DNA from: Betaproteobacteria bacterium
Lineage (GTDB): Bacteria; Pseudomonadota; Gammaproteobacteria; Burkholderiales; JAHFRG01
Assembly: GCA_023258935.1 (NCBI GenBank)
Contig: JAHFRG010000039.1
Coordinates: forward strand, 1 to 13,201
Direction: 5' to 3'
Length of the DNA stretch: 13,201 nt
Of the stretch, positions 1 to 6,038 are shown piece by piece. A program made the translations under genes and the position numbers. Each line of letters starts with the position of its first letter. Within the stretch, counting starts at the first letter, position 1. The notes under the pieces were generated by a model. That model searched no databases and was not told where the DNA came from. It saw nothing but the letters and a program-made list of their open reading frames with translations.

Positions 1-177
1 TGGTTGGGAATTTCCGCGACGCGCCCAGAAATTCTCGACACCATTGCGGTGAATTTTTTCCAAGCGGAAACCTGCACGCATCAGGCGTTTTATTAAAATA
101 TCCTGACACCCAGCATCATCCGGGGTAAGCGAGCGACAGGCAATCAGTTCCTTGGCAAGCTCCAGCGTTTCACTCAC
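1..177 (-). CDS. dapE: Succinyl-diaminopimelate desuccinylase, N-terminal part (window-truncated)
   Basis: This is the first 59 codons of DapE. The full enzyme hydrolyses N-succinyl-LL-diaminopimelate to succinate and LL-diaminopimelate in the cytoplasm, using two zinc ions; it is the last succinylase step towards lysine and peptidoglycan. The visible N-terminus has the family's opening pattern: ETLELAKELIA, then SLTPDDAGCQ, then a segment ending NFWARRG. The metal ligands lie beyond the window. Two starts are possible: ATG at 186-184 or GTG at 177-175. I prefer GTG because an AGGA lies 10 nt upstream of it but only 1 nt from the ATG, and because VSETLEL matches the usual length of the family. 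The start overlaps the end of a possible 46-aa peptide gene (170-310), which suggests translational coupling. Identity is firm for such a short piece; the exact start is not. Confidence 0.85.
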   Translation of the reverse strand, partial: MSETLELAKELIACRSLTPDDAGCQDILIKRLMRAGFRLEKIHRNGVENFWARRGNSQP

Positions 178-310
178 TAAGTGCATATCCTATCGTCTTA
201 GAGATCTTGTCAACGAATTCCTGCTTCACTCGTTTTTCATAGACCGCAGGCGACCCATCTATGGCGCTGAGGCTAATCAAACATAGAATCATGAGCAAAA
301 GAATTATCAT
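170..310 (-). CDS. Possible 46-aa peptide with hydrophobic N-terminus
   Basis: A short open frame starts with ATG at 310-308 and stops with TGA at 172-170. It encodes 46 residues. The first 16 are strongly hydrophobic (MIILLLMILCLISLSA), like a signal peptide or a single membrane segment, and the rest is a charged, probably helical stretch rich in Lys and Glu. There is no lipobox, since the residues before its only Cys do not fit. It lies 66 nt after the pilU stop and overlaps the dapE start by 8 nt (17 nt if dapE begins at the ATG). I see no good Shine-Dalgarno before its ATG, which is the main reason for doubt. A second in-frame ATG is at 292-290. I do not recognise a family; it may be a real small membrane or exported peptide, or merely an open stretch in the pilU-dapE gap. 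Confidence 0.35.
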   Translation of the reverse strand: MIILLLMILCLISLSAIDGSPAVYEKRVKQEFVDKISKTIGYALSE

Positions 311-376
311 TATTAACTACGAATAGGAAGATAATGCGAGGCATACGTTTGCGCCATCAGCAATAGCAAAGCTCAT

Positions 377-1555
377 TCACCTTTTCAGCTTGTTGAGCAT
401 ATCCAGACTCAACGTAAACTCTTCGCTTTCTTTTTTGCTGGTTTCGGTTTCAGTAAGCATTGTATCGGATAGGGTAAGCGCCGGCTGCTCCTTGACCTGA
501 GAGGCGTTGTTGATCATCCACAGCATGTTGGTGGAAGAATCGCAATTATGCAGGGCTTCGTCCTTGCTGATTTTGCCTGTCTTGAAGAGATGGAACAACG
601 CCTGCTCGAAACTTTGCGAACCGGGATAGATGCTTTGATCCATGGCGTCCTTGATTAGGTCGAAGTCGCCTTTGCGAATGAGTTCAGCTACGCGTGAGGT
701 GTTCAACAGAACCTCGACTGCCGGCAGCAGCCGTCCATTCGAACCTTTCACCAGGCGCTGCGAGAGCACGCAACGCAAACTGAGGGAAAGATCGAGCAGC
801 AGACTAGGGCGCAATTCACTAGGAAGAAAATTGACGATGCGGTTTAGCGCGTGGTACGTGGTGTTGGCATGCAGCGTGGACAAGCAAAGATGCCCGGTTT
901 GCGCATAAATCAGCGCGTGCTGCAGGGTTTCTTTGTCGCGTATCTCGCCGATCATCAGCACATCAGGCGCTTCGCGCATGGCGTTCACCAAAGCATTGGA
1001 AAAAGATTTGGTGTCGGTGCCGACTTCGCGCTGGTTGACAATGGATTTTTTATGCTTGAAAACATATTCTATCGGGTCTTCGACAGTCAGAATGTGGCCC
1101 GTCTTGTTGCTATTGCGGTAATCCAGCATTGAAGCCAGAGTTGAAGATTTGCCAGAGCCGGTCGCACCCACTACCAGCACGAAGCCCCGTTTTTCCATGA
1201 CTAAGTCTTTGAGGAACGTGGGCAGCCCGAGCTCATCAATCGGTGGTATGTTTTCAGTGACGAAGCGGATCACCATGGCGGTTTCACCGCGCTGTTGAAA
1301 CAGGTTGACACGGAAATTGCCGAGACCCGGGACAGCGTGCGCAAAATTCATCTCCATGCAGGACTCAAACTCGCGGATTTGTGTTTCGTTCATCATTTCG
1401 TAGGCGATTTTCTTGATGAGCTCCGAATCTAGCGGCGGAGAGTTGAGCGGCACTAAGCTGCCGTTGATTTTGATATGGATGGGTGCGGCTTTGGAAAAAA
1501 ACGCATCTGACGCCTGTTTCTCTGACATCAGCTTGAATAGCTGGCTAAGTTGCAT
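377..1555 (-). CDS. pilU: Type IV pilus twitching motility ATPase PilU
   Basis: A cytoplasmic hexameric ATPase of the PilT/PilU family, which supports pilus retraction together with PilT at the base of the type IV pilus. The N-terminal PAS-like domain spans about residues 1-110. The Walker A motif GATGSGKSS is at 130-138 (Lys136), the Asp box TVEDPIEYVF around 157-166, the Walker B region VLMIGEIRD at 199-207 (Glu204) and the His box GHLCLSTLH at 221-229. I call PilU rather than PilT because of MREAPDVLMIGEIRD (PilT usually has LREDPDVILVGE) and the NMLWMINN stretch near 343-350. At 392 aa it has the usual PilU length, with a variable acidic tail after about 350. All catalytic motifs look intact. 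The start ATG follows the stop of the upstream 265-aa gene by 2 nt and has no evident Shine-Dalgarno, so translation is probably coupled. No pilT is in this window. Confidence 0.93.
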   Translation of the reverse strand: MQLSQLFKLMSEKQASDAFFSKAAPIHIKINGSLVPLNSPPLDSELIKKIAYEMMNETQIREFESCMEMNFAHAVPGLGNFRVNLFQQRGETAMVIRFVTENIPPIDELGLPTFLKDLVMEKRGFVLVVGATGSGKSSTLASMLDYRNSNKTGHILTVEDPIEYVFKHKKSIVNQREVGTDTKSFSNALVNAMREAPDVLMIGEIRDKETLQHALIYAQTGHLCLSTLHANTTYHALNRIVNFLPSELRPSLLLDLSLSLRCVLSQRLVKGSNGRLLPAVEVLLNTSRVAELIRKGDFDLIKDAMDQSIYPGSQSFEQALFHLFKTGKISKDEALHNCDSSTNMLWMINNASQVKEQPALTLSDTMLTETETSKKESEEFTLSLDMLNKLKR

Positions 1556-1557
1556 GA

Positions 1558-2355
1558 CTAGCGGCGCTCAGGGAAAAAGGATTTGATTGAGTCGAGCAGG
1601 CCTTTTTTCTTGTCATCGGGCTCTTCTTCTACCTTTGGATATTGCGTGTCCAGAATGTTGCGTTTGGGCGATGCCGGGCGGGCAGCTGTGAGTTGGTGCT
1701 TGCCAAGCTGGCAAAAGTTGTTAGGTTTGCCGAGTAAAAACTTGGATAATTCTTCAAGCAGCGCTTCATTGATTTCGTCAATTTCAAATGTAAAATTGCG
1801 CTCAGTCAGCCTTTCCATGTTTTTGGTGTGAATTTTTATTTGCGATTTTTCAAAATCTCCATTGATAGTAATGTTCACCACTACTTCACAGGGTACTTTA
1901 AAAATTGCACGTTGCACGAACCCGCGCTCAGTCTTGAATTCCTGGGTTTCGAATTTGATGTTGTAGTTCCATAAATATTCTTTCAAAGCTTGGATGGTCG
2001 ACGGCGATTCTTTTTCAGCCGTCAATACGGCGCCAGAAGCGCACCTGAAGCGCAAGGTAATCTGATCTATGAAGTCCTTGTTGTCGATGCTCTTGTGCAT
2101 TTTATTGAGAAAGTAGTCGTGCTGTTTGAGATTCTCAAAATGTCCCACACCCTCGATGTAGTAGGAGCGCACTACAGTCGGTTTGACTATATTGAGTTGT
2201 TTGACGAGATCGTCGAGGTAAGCATAAATCTCACGCAGCTTGGCCTGCAATTGCATGAAATTCTTGCCAAGCGTGGTCAGCTTGGCTTGGGTATCCAAAG
2301 CTTCTTTTTGCTTAAGCGTTTCCGCTTCTTTTTTTAATTCGTCCAGAAATTTCAC
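1558..2355 (-). CDS. Unrecognised 265-aa protein encoded directly upstream of pilU
   Basis: I do not recognise this family. The start is GTG at 2355-2353, supported by AGGAG (2366-2362) with a 6-nt spacer; the ATG 5 nt upstream reads into a stop after one codon. Residues 1-56 are charged and helical, likely a coiled coil (MKFLDELKKEAETLKQKEAL onwards). Residues about 60-205 look like a mixed alpha/beta domain with several beta strands (for example ITLRFRC at 99-105 and CEVVVNITI at 156-164). Residues 215-265 are polar and probably disordered, ending in a lysine-rich amphipathic tail (DKKKGLLDSIKSFF). There is no signal peptide or membrane helix, so it is probably cytoplasmic. It lies 2 nt before pilU, so a role linked to pilus retraction is a reasonable inference, not a demonstration. 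The gene is visibly AT-rich: 43 of 120 bases are G or C in 1801-1920, counted by hand, against clearly higher GC in dapC. Confidence 0.8.
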   Translation of the reverse strand: MKFLDELKKEAETLKQKEALDTQAKLTTLGKNFMQLQAKLREIYAYLDDLVKQLNIVKPTVVRSYYIEGVGHFENLKQHDYFLNKMHKSIDNKDFIDQITLRFRCASGAVLTAEKESPSTIQALKEYLWNYNIKFETQEFKTERGFVQRAIFKVPCEVVVNITINGDFEKSQIKIHTKNMERLTERNFTFEIDEINEALLEELSKFLLGKPNNFCQLGKHQLTAARPASPKRNILDTQYPKVEEEPDDKKKGLLDSIKSFFPERR

Positions 2356-2361
2356 TGCATG

Positions 2362-2366
2362 CTCCT
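2362..2366 (-). promoter_or_regulatory. Ribosome binding site that fixes a GTG start
   Basis: On the minus strand AGGAG lies 6 nt before the GTG at 2355-2353. The nearby ATG (2360-2358) is followed by CAG and then TGA, so it cannot start the gene. Confidence 0.75.
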
Positions 2367-2442
2367 GGTTAGAGTACCAAGTATATCTTTACCGCTTTGG
2401 ACTGTGTTTTCAACAAGTATAGTATTTTTTTGTAGTTAAAGG

Positions 2443-2456
2443 CGGGAACGCTCCCG
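2443..2456 (-). other. Small hairpin in the leader of the unknown gene-pilU unit
   Basis: CGGGA and TCCCG form a perfect 5-bp stem around a 4-nt loop. It lies about 20 nt downstream of the predicted transcription start of the 265-aa gene and about 90 nt before its GTG. In the direction of transcription it is followed by an A-rich tract, not a T tract, so it is not an intrinsic terminator. Its role is unknown; it may stabilise the 5' end. Confidence 0.3.
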
Positions 2457-2472
2457 AAACAGCGGTTTTTTG

Positions 2473-2485
2473 ATCAAGTCTTGAT
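2473..2485. promoter_or_regulatory. 13-bp palindrome, operator-like
   Basis: ATCAAG-T-CTTGAT is a perfect inverted repeat with a single central base. It overlaps the end of the predicted -10 box and covers the expected transcription start of the promoter at 2484-2511, the classic place for a repressor site. TTGAT also occurs twice as a direct repeat 11 bp apart (2470-2474 and 2481-2485). I cannot name a regulator, and a palindrome this short can arise by chance. Confidence 0.35.
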
Positions 2486-2511
2486 TTTATAGTTTTTAGA
2501 ATTCGAGTCAA
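2484..2511 (-). promoter_or_regulatory. Predicted sigma70 promoter for the 265-aa gene and pilU
   Basis: On the minus strand, TTGACT (2511-2506) and TAAAAT (2489-2484) each match the sigma70 consensus at five of six positions, with a 16-bp spacer. Transcription would start near 2477 and leave a leader of about 120 nt before the GTG at 2355. This is the best promoter match in the 177-nt gap after dapD. It suggests that the pilus pair can be expressed separately from dapC-dapD. Two TATACT hexamers closer to the gene (2421-2416 and 2385-2380) lack convincing -35 partners. Confidence 0.5.
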
Positions 2512-2532
2512 ACACCAGCCCGCAATAGGAGG

Positions 2533-3354
2533 TTAATTTTCCCTCAAAAGTTCGTTGATGCCCACCTTGGAACGGGTTTTGGCATCCACTTGTTTGACAA
2601 TGACCGCGCAGTTGAGACTGTATTTGCCGTCAGCTGAAGGCAGGCTCCCGGAAACTACTACCGAACCCGCAGGAATCCGTCCGTAGCTGATTGCGCCGGT
2701 TACACGATTATAGATTTTGGTGCTTTGCCCGATGAACACCCCCATGGAAATGACCGAGCCCTCTTCAACAATCACTCCCTCTACTATTTCCGAGCGGGCT
2801 CCGACAAACACATTGTCTTCGATAATGGTCGGGTTGGCTTGCACCGGCTCCAGCACGCCGCCAATACCCACCCCTCCGGAAAGGTGAACGTTTTTGCCAA
2901 TTTGAGCGCACGAACCTACCGTGACCCAGGTATCCACCATCGTGCCTTCGTCGACATAGGCCCCGATATTGACGTACGAGGGCATGAGCACGACGTTTTT
3001 GGCAATATAAGACCCTTTGCGCGCGGTGGCCGGCGGTACCACGCGCAGTCCTCCGGCGCTGAATGCCTTGGCGCCTAAGCCCGCAAACTTGCTTTCCACT
3101 TTGTCGTAGTAATTAGTAAATCCACCTTTAACCAGAGAATTATCATGAATGCGGAATGACAGCAGCACGGCTTTCTTCAGCCATTGATGGGTCACCCATT
3201 GGCGGTTGATTTTTTCGGCGACTCTGAGTTCGCCTTTATCCAATAGGTCGAGTGCCTGCGTAACCGCTTTTTTGAGTTTGGCCTCGGCATTGCGCGCAGT
3301 GATTTCAGTGCGACGCTCAAATGCTTCATCGATGATCGTTTGCAGTTGTTTCAT
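2533..3354 (-). CDS. dapD: 2,3,4,5-tetrahydropyridine-2,6-dicarboxylate N-succinyltransferase
   Basis: DapD transfers a succinyl group from succinyl-CoA to tetrahydrodipicolinate, committing it to the succinylase branch of diaminopimelate and lysine synthesis; it acts in the cytoplasm as a trimer. The 273 residues match the normal length. An N-terminal helical domain (about 1-100) is followed by a left-handed beta-helix of hexapeptide repeats (about 105-235, for example VNIGAYVDEGTMVDTWVTVG) and a short C-terminal segment. The Asp in MVDTW (141) and the Glu in ARSEIVEG (189), acids discussed as active-site residues in this family, are present. I chose the ATG at 3354-3352, giving the canonical MKQLQTIIDEAFERR start; the frame stays open 51 codons further, but that stretch lies inside dapC and has no DapD similarity. 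The start is 4 nt after the dapC stop with no clear Shine-Dalgarno, so it is probably coupled to dapC. Confidence 0.97.
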   Translation of the reverse strand: MKQLQTIIDEAFERRTEITARNAEAKLKKAVTQALDLLDKGELRVAEKINRQWVTHQWLKKAVLLSFRIHDNSLVKGGFTNYYDKVESKFAGLGAKAFSAGGLRVVPPATARKGSYIAKNVVLMPSYVNIGAYVDEGTMVDTWVTVGSCAQIGKNVHLSGGVGIGGVLEPVQANPTIIEDNVFVGARSEIVEGVIVEEGSVISMGVFIGQSTKIYNRVTGAISYGRIPAGSVVVSGSLPSADGKYSLNCAVIVKQVDAKTRSKVGINELLREN

Positions 3355-3358
3355 GTTT

Positions 3359-4555
3359 TTAAAGTTGCTCAATGAAATCGGCGATACGCTGCGCCGCCTC
3401 GATACACTCGGCGAGCGGCGCAACCAGTGCAATGCGTGCAAAATTGAGCCCAGGGTTGATACCATGAGCCTCGCGCGCCAAGTAACTTCCCGGCAGTACC
3501 GTGACATTATAATCGCGGTACAGCAGCCACGCGAATTCAGTGTCGGGAATGAGTGTGCCCGCCCATAGATAAAACCCGCCTTGAGGGATTTCCAGATGTG
3601 GCATGAGATTCTTCAGAATCGGCGCAATCTTGATGAATTTTTCGCGGTACGTACGGCGATTTTTAACCACATGCGCTTCGTCGCTCCAGGCGGCAATGCT
3701 TGCGGCTTGTACCGGAGGGCTCATGGCGCATCCGTGGTAAGTGCGATAGAGGTGAAATTTTTCGATAATCGTACGTTCCCCGGCGACGAAACCAGAGCGC
3801 ATGCCCGGCACATTGGAGCGCTTGGACAGACTGTTGAACACTATAAGACGCGGGTATCCGCTTCTGCCCAGGCGTTGCGCCGCTTCCAAGCCGCCCAGGG
3901 AAGGGGTGCGCTCGTCAAAATAAAGCTCTGAGTAGCATTCGTCTGACGCAATAACAAAACCATGTTTATCTGCCAGGCGAAACAGTTCCTCCCATTCATT
4001 AATTGTCATTACACTGCCGCTGGGGTTGCCTGGAGAGCAGACGTAAACCAGTTGCGCGCGCCGCCAGATGGATTCATCAAGTTGGCCGAATTCAAGCATA
4101 AAGTTGTTTTGCGGCAAGATATTCAGGAAATGCGGCACTGCGCACGCGAGTAAAGCCGCTCCCTCATAAATCTGGTAAAACGGGTTGGGACAAACCACCA
4201 CCGGCTCAGGCAATGAAGCATCAATGACCGCTTGGGCGATTGCAAACAAGGCTTCGCGGCTGCCGTTTACCGGCAAGACTTCGGTATCTGAGTTGATATG
4301 TTGAAGATTGAAACGGCGTTTGAGCCACGCAGCAATCGCTTCACGTAAACCGGGACTGCCTTGGGTTGTGGGATAATTCGCCAGCCCCTCGAGGTTCTGC
4401 GCCAGGGTTTTTTGTATGAATTGCGGCGTAGCATGTTTCGGCTCGCCTATGGATAGATTGATTGGAGTCAAGTCTGATCTGGGAGTGACGCCCTCAAGCA
4501 ATTGGGCCAGTTTTTGAAACGGGTAAAGCTGCAGGCGGTTGAGGTTCGGGTTCAT
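3359..4555 (-). CDS. dapC: Succinyldiaminopimelate aminotransferase
   Basis: A PLP-dependent fold-type I aminotransferase that converts N-succinyl-2-amino-6-ketopimelate to N-succinyl-LL-diaminopimelate with glutamate as amino donor, the step after DapD. The 398-aa product shows SPGNPSG (174-180, Asn177), ASDECYSE (203-210, Asp205 for the pyridine nitrogen and Tyr208) and the PLP lysine in NSLSKRSN (Lys245). The opening NPNLNRLQLYPFQKL and LSIGEPKH (34-41) are typical of the proteobacterial DapC subgroup rather than ArgD-type enzymes. I chose the ATG at 4555-4553; the frame continues 26 codons upstream, but those residues are Arg/Tyr-rich and overlap the predicted promoter. There is no strong Shine-Dalgarno. 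It heads the dapC-dapD unit and is divergent from the transporter gene. A broader-specificity aminotransferase is possible from sequence alone, but adjacency to dapD makes DapC very likely. Confidence 0.93.
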   Translation of the reverse strand: MNPNLNRLQLYPFQKLAQLLEGVTPRSDLTPINLSIGEPKHATPQFIQKTLAQNLEGLANYPTTQGSPGLREAIAAWLKRRFNLQHINSDTEVLPVNGSREALFAIAQAVIDASLPEPVVVCPNPFYQIYEGAALLACAVPHFLNILPQNNFMLEFGQLDESIWRRAQLVYVCSPGNPSGSVMTINEWEELFRLADKHGFVIASDECYSELYFDERTPSLGGLEAAQRLGRSGYPRLIVFNSLSKRSNVPGMRSGFVAGERTIIEKFHLYRTYHGCAMSPPVQAASIAAWSDEAHVVKNRRTYREKFIKIAPILKNLMPHLEIPQGGFYLWAGTLIPDTEFAWLLYRDYNVTVLPGSYLAREAHGINPGLNFARIALVAPLAECIEAAQRIADFIEQL

Positions 4556-4614
4556 TGCGGCTGTATAGTTTTGACCGGGCAACGCTGATACGTACCGGCG
4601 GGAACGACGCATTA

Positions 4615-4643
4615 TATATACAAGGTCCCCCACTTGTTCACAA
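4615..4643 (-). promoter_or_regulatory. Predicted sigma70 promoter for dapC-dapD
   Basis: On the minus strand, TTGTGA (4643-4638), a 17-bp spacer and TATATA (4620-4615) form a good sigma70 match, with an overlapping TATAAT a few bases on. The leader to the dapC ATG would be about 50 nt. The -35 box lies inside the first codons of the divergent transporter gene, so the two start regions overlap. Confidence 0.5.
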
Positions 4644-5521
4644 AAGAAAAAGCATCGCCGGTTGCAGCGCTGCTGACCGGGGCAATCGTCTGGGGCCTAA
4701 TTTGGTTCCCGTTCCGGGTCTTGCAGGAAGCCGGTATTTCCGGCGAAACCGCGACTTTAGTCACTTATTTCTTTGCATTGGTCGCAGGCCTTATTGTAAT
4801 TCGGGGCGCTTTCAGAGAAATCCGCCAAGCTCCACTGATTCTGTTGTGGATAGGCTTGAGCGCAGGCTGGGCCAATCTGGCTTATGTGCTGGCAGTTATT
4901 CACGGTGAGGTAGTGCGGGTGTTATTGCTATTTTACCTGGCACCGTTATGGACAATTATTCTCGCGCACACTCTGCTTCAAGAACGCATCAATGGTTACG
5001 GCCTGATGGTAATGCTGCTCTCATTTGCCGGTGCGATGACCATGCTGTGGCATCCGGGGGGTTGGCTGCCGCTGCCGCAGAACGGCGCCGAATGGCTGGG
5101 CTTATCATCGGGTTTCATGTTCGCAGTATCCAATGTCCTGGTGCGGAAAGCGCGCCATCTGAGCTTGCAGATTAAGGCGTTAAGCGTATGGGCAGGAGTA
5201 GTATTATTGGCTTTGTTGGTTACCGGATATACCGGAAATTTACTGTCATCCAATCTCGGCTTTAACAGTGTGTTGCTTGTTTTACTCGTGGCGCTAGCGG
5301 TGTTTTTGGTGAATCCGTTAGTGCAATACGGTTTAAGTTATACCAGTGCCAACCGCGCCATCGTAATTTTTATGTTTGAGGTGGTGGTTGGCGCGGTATC
5401 GGCTTATTGGCTTGCTGACGAAGCAGTGACGCTGCGTGAAGTACTGGGCGGGGCAATGATCATTGCCGCCAGCCTGCTATCCGGACAACTGGAACAGGAG
5501 GCACCGGGGAAAGCGGCGTGA
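4634..5521 (+). CDS. EamA-family (DMT superfamily) transporter
   Basis: A 295-aa inner-membrane protein with about ten predicted helices (roughly residues 9-28, 38-57, 68-90, 93-112, 121-139, 153-170, 180-198, 209-230, 240-260 and 268-284). It is arranged as two EamA halves, as usual for the drug/metabolite transporter superfamily. The first helix carries the characteristic Trp-Gly (IVWGLIWFPF), and the fourth and ninth helices have the usual LLFYLAPLW and IFMFEVVVGA type sequences. Members export or import small metabolites such as amino acids, but the substrate cannot be read from sequence. The start is TTG at 4634-4636, with AAGG 8-9 nt upstream; no in-frame ATG exists until deep in the protein. 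The gene is divergent from dapC and convergent with queF. A role in amino-acid or cell-wall precursor transport would fit the neighbours but is only a guess. Confidence 0.88.
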   Translation: MFTKEKASPVAALLTGAIVWGLIWFPFRVLQEAGISGETATLVTYFFALVAGLIVIRGAFREIRQAPLILLWIGLSAGWANLAYVLAVIHGEVVRVLLLFYLAPLWTIILAHTLLQERINGYGLMVMLLSFAGAMTMLWHPGGWLPLPQNGAEWLGLSSGFMFAVSNVLVRKARHLSLQIKALSVWAGVVLLALLVTGYTGNLLSSNLGFNSVLLVLLVALAVFLVNPLVQYGLSYTSANRAIVIFMFEVVVGAVSAYWLADEAVTLREVLGGAMIIAASLLSGQLEQEAPGKAA

Positions 5522-5524
5522 GAA

Positions 5525-5941
5525 TCAATCGGTATGCGGCTGCTTTTCGACCTGTTGCAATTCCACTTGAGGCGAAGGTTTCCAGCCTGGCTTGCGATGC
5601 TCCGCAACCACAGTGGTGAATATTCCACCACGCACGTAAAACTTTGAAGTCAAGCGCATGAAACGCGGCTTAACTGCTTTCGCCAAATCGTCGAGGATGC
5701 GGTTGGTGACGGCTTCGTGGAATGCTCCTTCGTTACGGTATGACCAGATGTAGAGCTTGAGGCTTTTCAGCTCCACGCATTTCTTGTCGGGGATGTATTC
5801 GAGAACCAGAGTGGCGAAATCAGGCTGTCCGGTTCTCGGGCAAAGGCAGGTAAATTCGGGAATTTCCATGTGAATCAGATAATCCCGCTGCGGTCTGGGA
5901 TTGTTGAAGGTTTCGAATGTTTTGCTGGGCTTGGTCGGCAT
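5525..5941 (-). CDS. queF: NADPH-dependent 7-cyano-7-deazaguanine reductase (unimodular QueF)
   Basis: QueF reduces the nitrile of preQ0 to the aminomethyl group of preQ1 with two NADPH, a cytoplasmic step in synthesis of the tRNA wobble base queuosine. The 138-aa product is the short, single-domain type (YkvM-like), not the long E. coli two-domain form. The catalytic Cys34 lies in LCPRTGQPDFA with the partner Asp41, and the QueF signature ELKSLKLY is at 57-64, followed by NEGAFHE (70-76). I chose ATG at 5941-5939; a TTG 42 nt upstream would add residues without family similarity and overlaps a promoter-like AT-rich stretch. The gene faces the transporter tail to tail with 3 nt between stop codons and diverges from smc. 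No other queuosine gene is in the window. Confidence 0.95.
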   Translation of the reverse strand: MPTKPSKTFETFNNPRPQRDYLIHMEIPEFTCLCPRTGQPDFATLVLEYIPDKKCVELKSLKLYIWSYRNEGAFHEAVTNRILDDLAKAVKPRFMRLTSKFYVRGGIFTTVVAEHRKPGWKPSPQVELQQVEKQPHTD

Positions 5942-6038
5942 TAACTTGTTCTGCTTATGCTCAAATGGGTTAAAATATAACAATGCTCCCGCTGCGAATT
6001 ATAACCTTTGGCCCAATTACAATAAATTACAGCTTAAA
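5942..6038. promoter_or_regulatory. Divergent queF/smc intergenic region
   Basis: These 97 nt must hold promoters for both genes. For queF, a perfect TATAAT lies on the minus strand at 6003-5998 with only a weak -35 (TTTATT, 6026-6021, 17-bp spacer); the leader would be about 50 nt. On the plus strand TTGTTC (5946) and TAAAAT (5971) are 19 bp apart, a poor match for smc. Assignments are tentative. Confidence 0.35.

Noticed and set aside
2443..2471. Hairpin plus T run read as a plus-strand terminator
   Set aside because: The T run is 8 nt away from the stem and no plus-strand gene ends here; in the minus direction the stem is followed by A-rich sequence.
2527..2532. AGGAGG on the plus strand as a ribosome binding site
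   Set aside because: No start codon lies at suitable spacing and no plausible plus-strand gene follows; dapD occupies the other strand.
3355..3507. 51-codon N-terminal extension of dapD
   Set aside because: It lies within the dapC coding region and encodes Arg/Ser-rich sequence; the canonical DapD start MKQLQ is at 3354.
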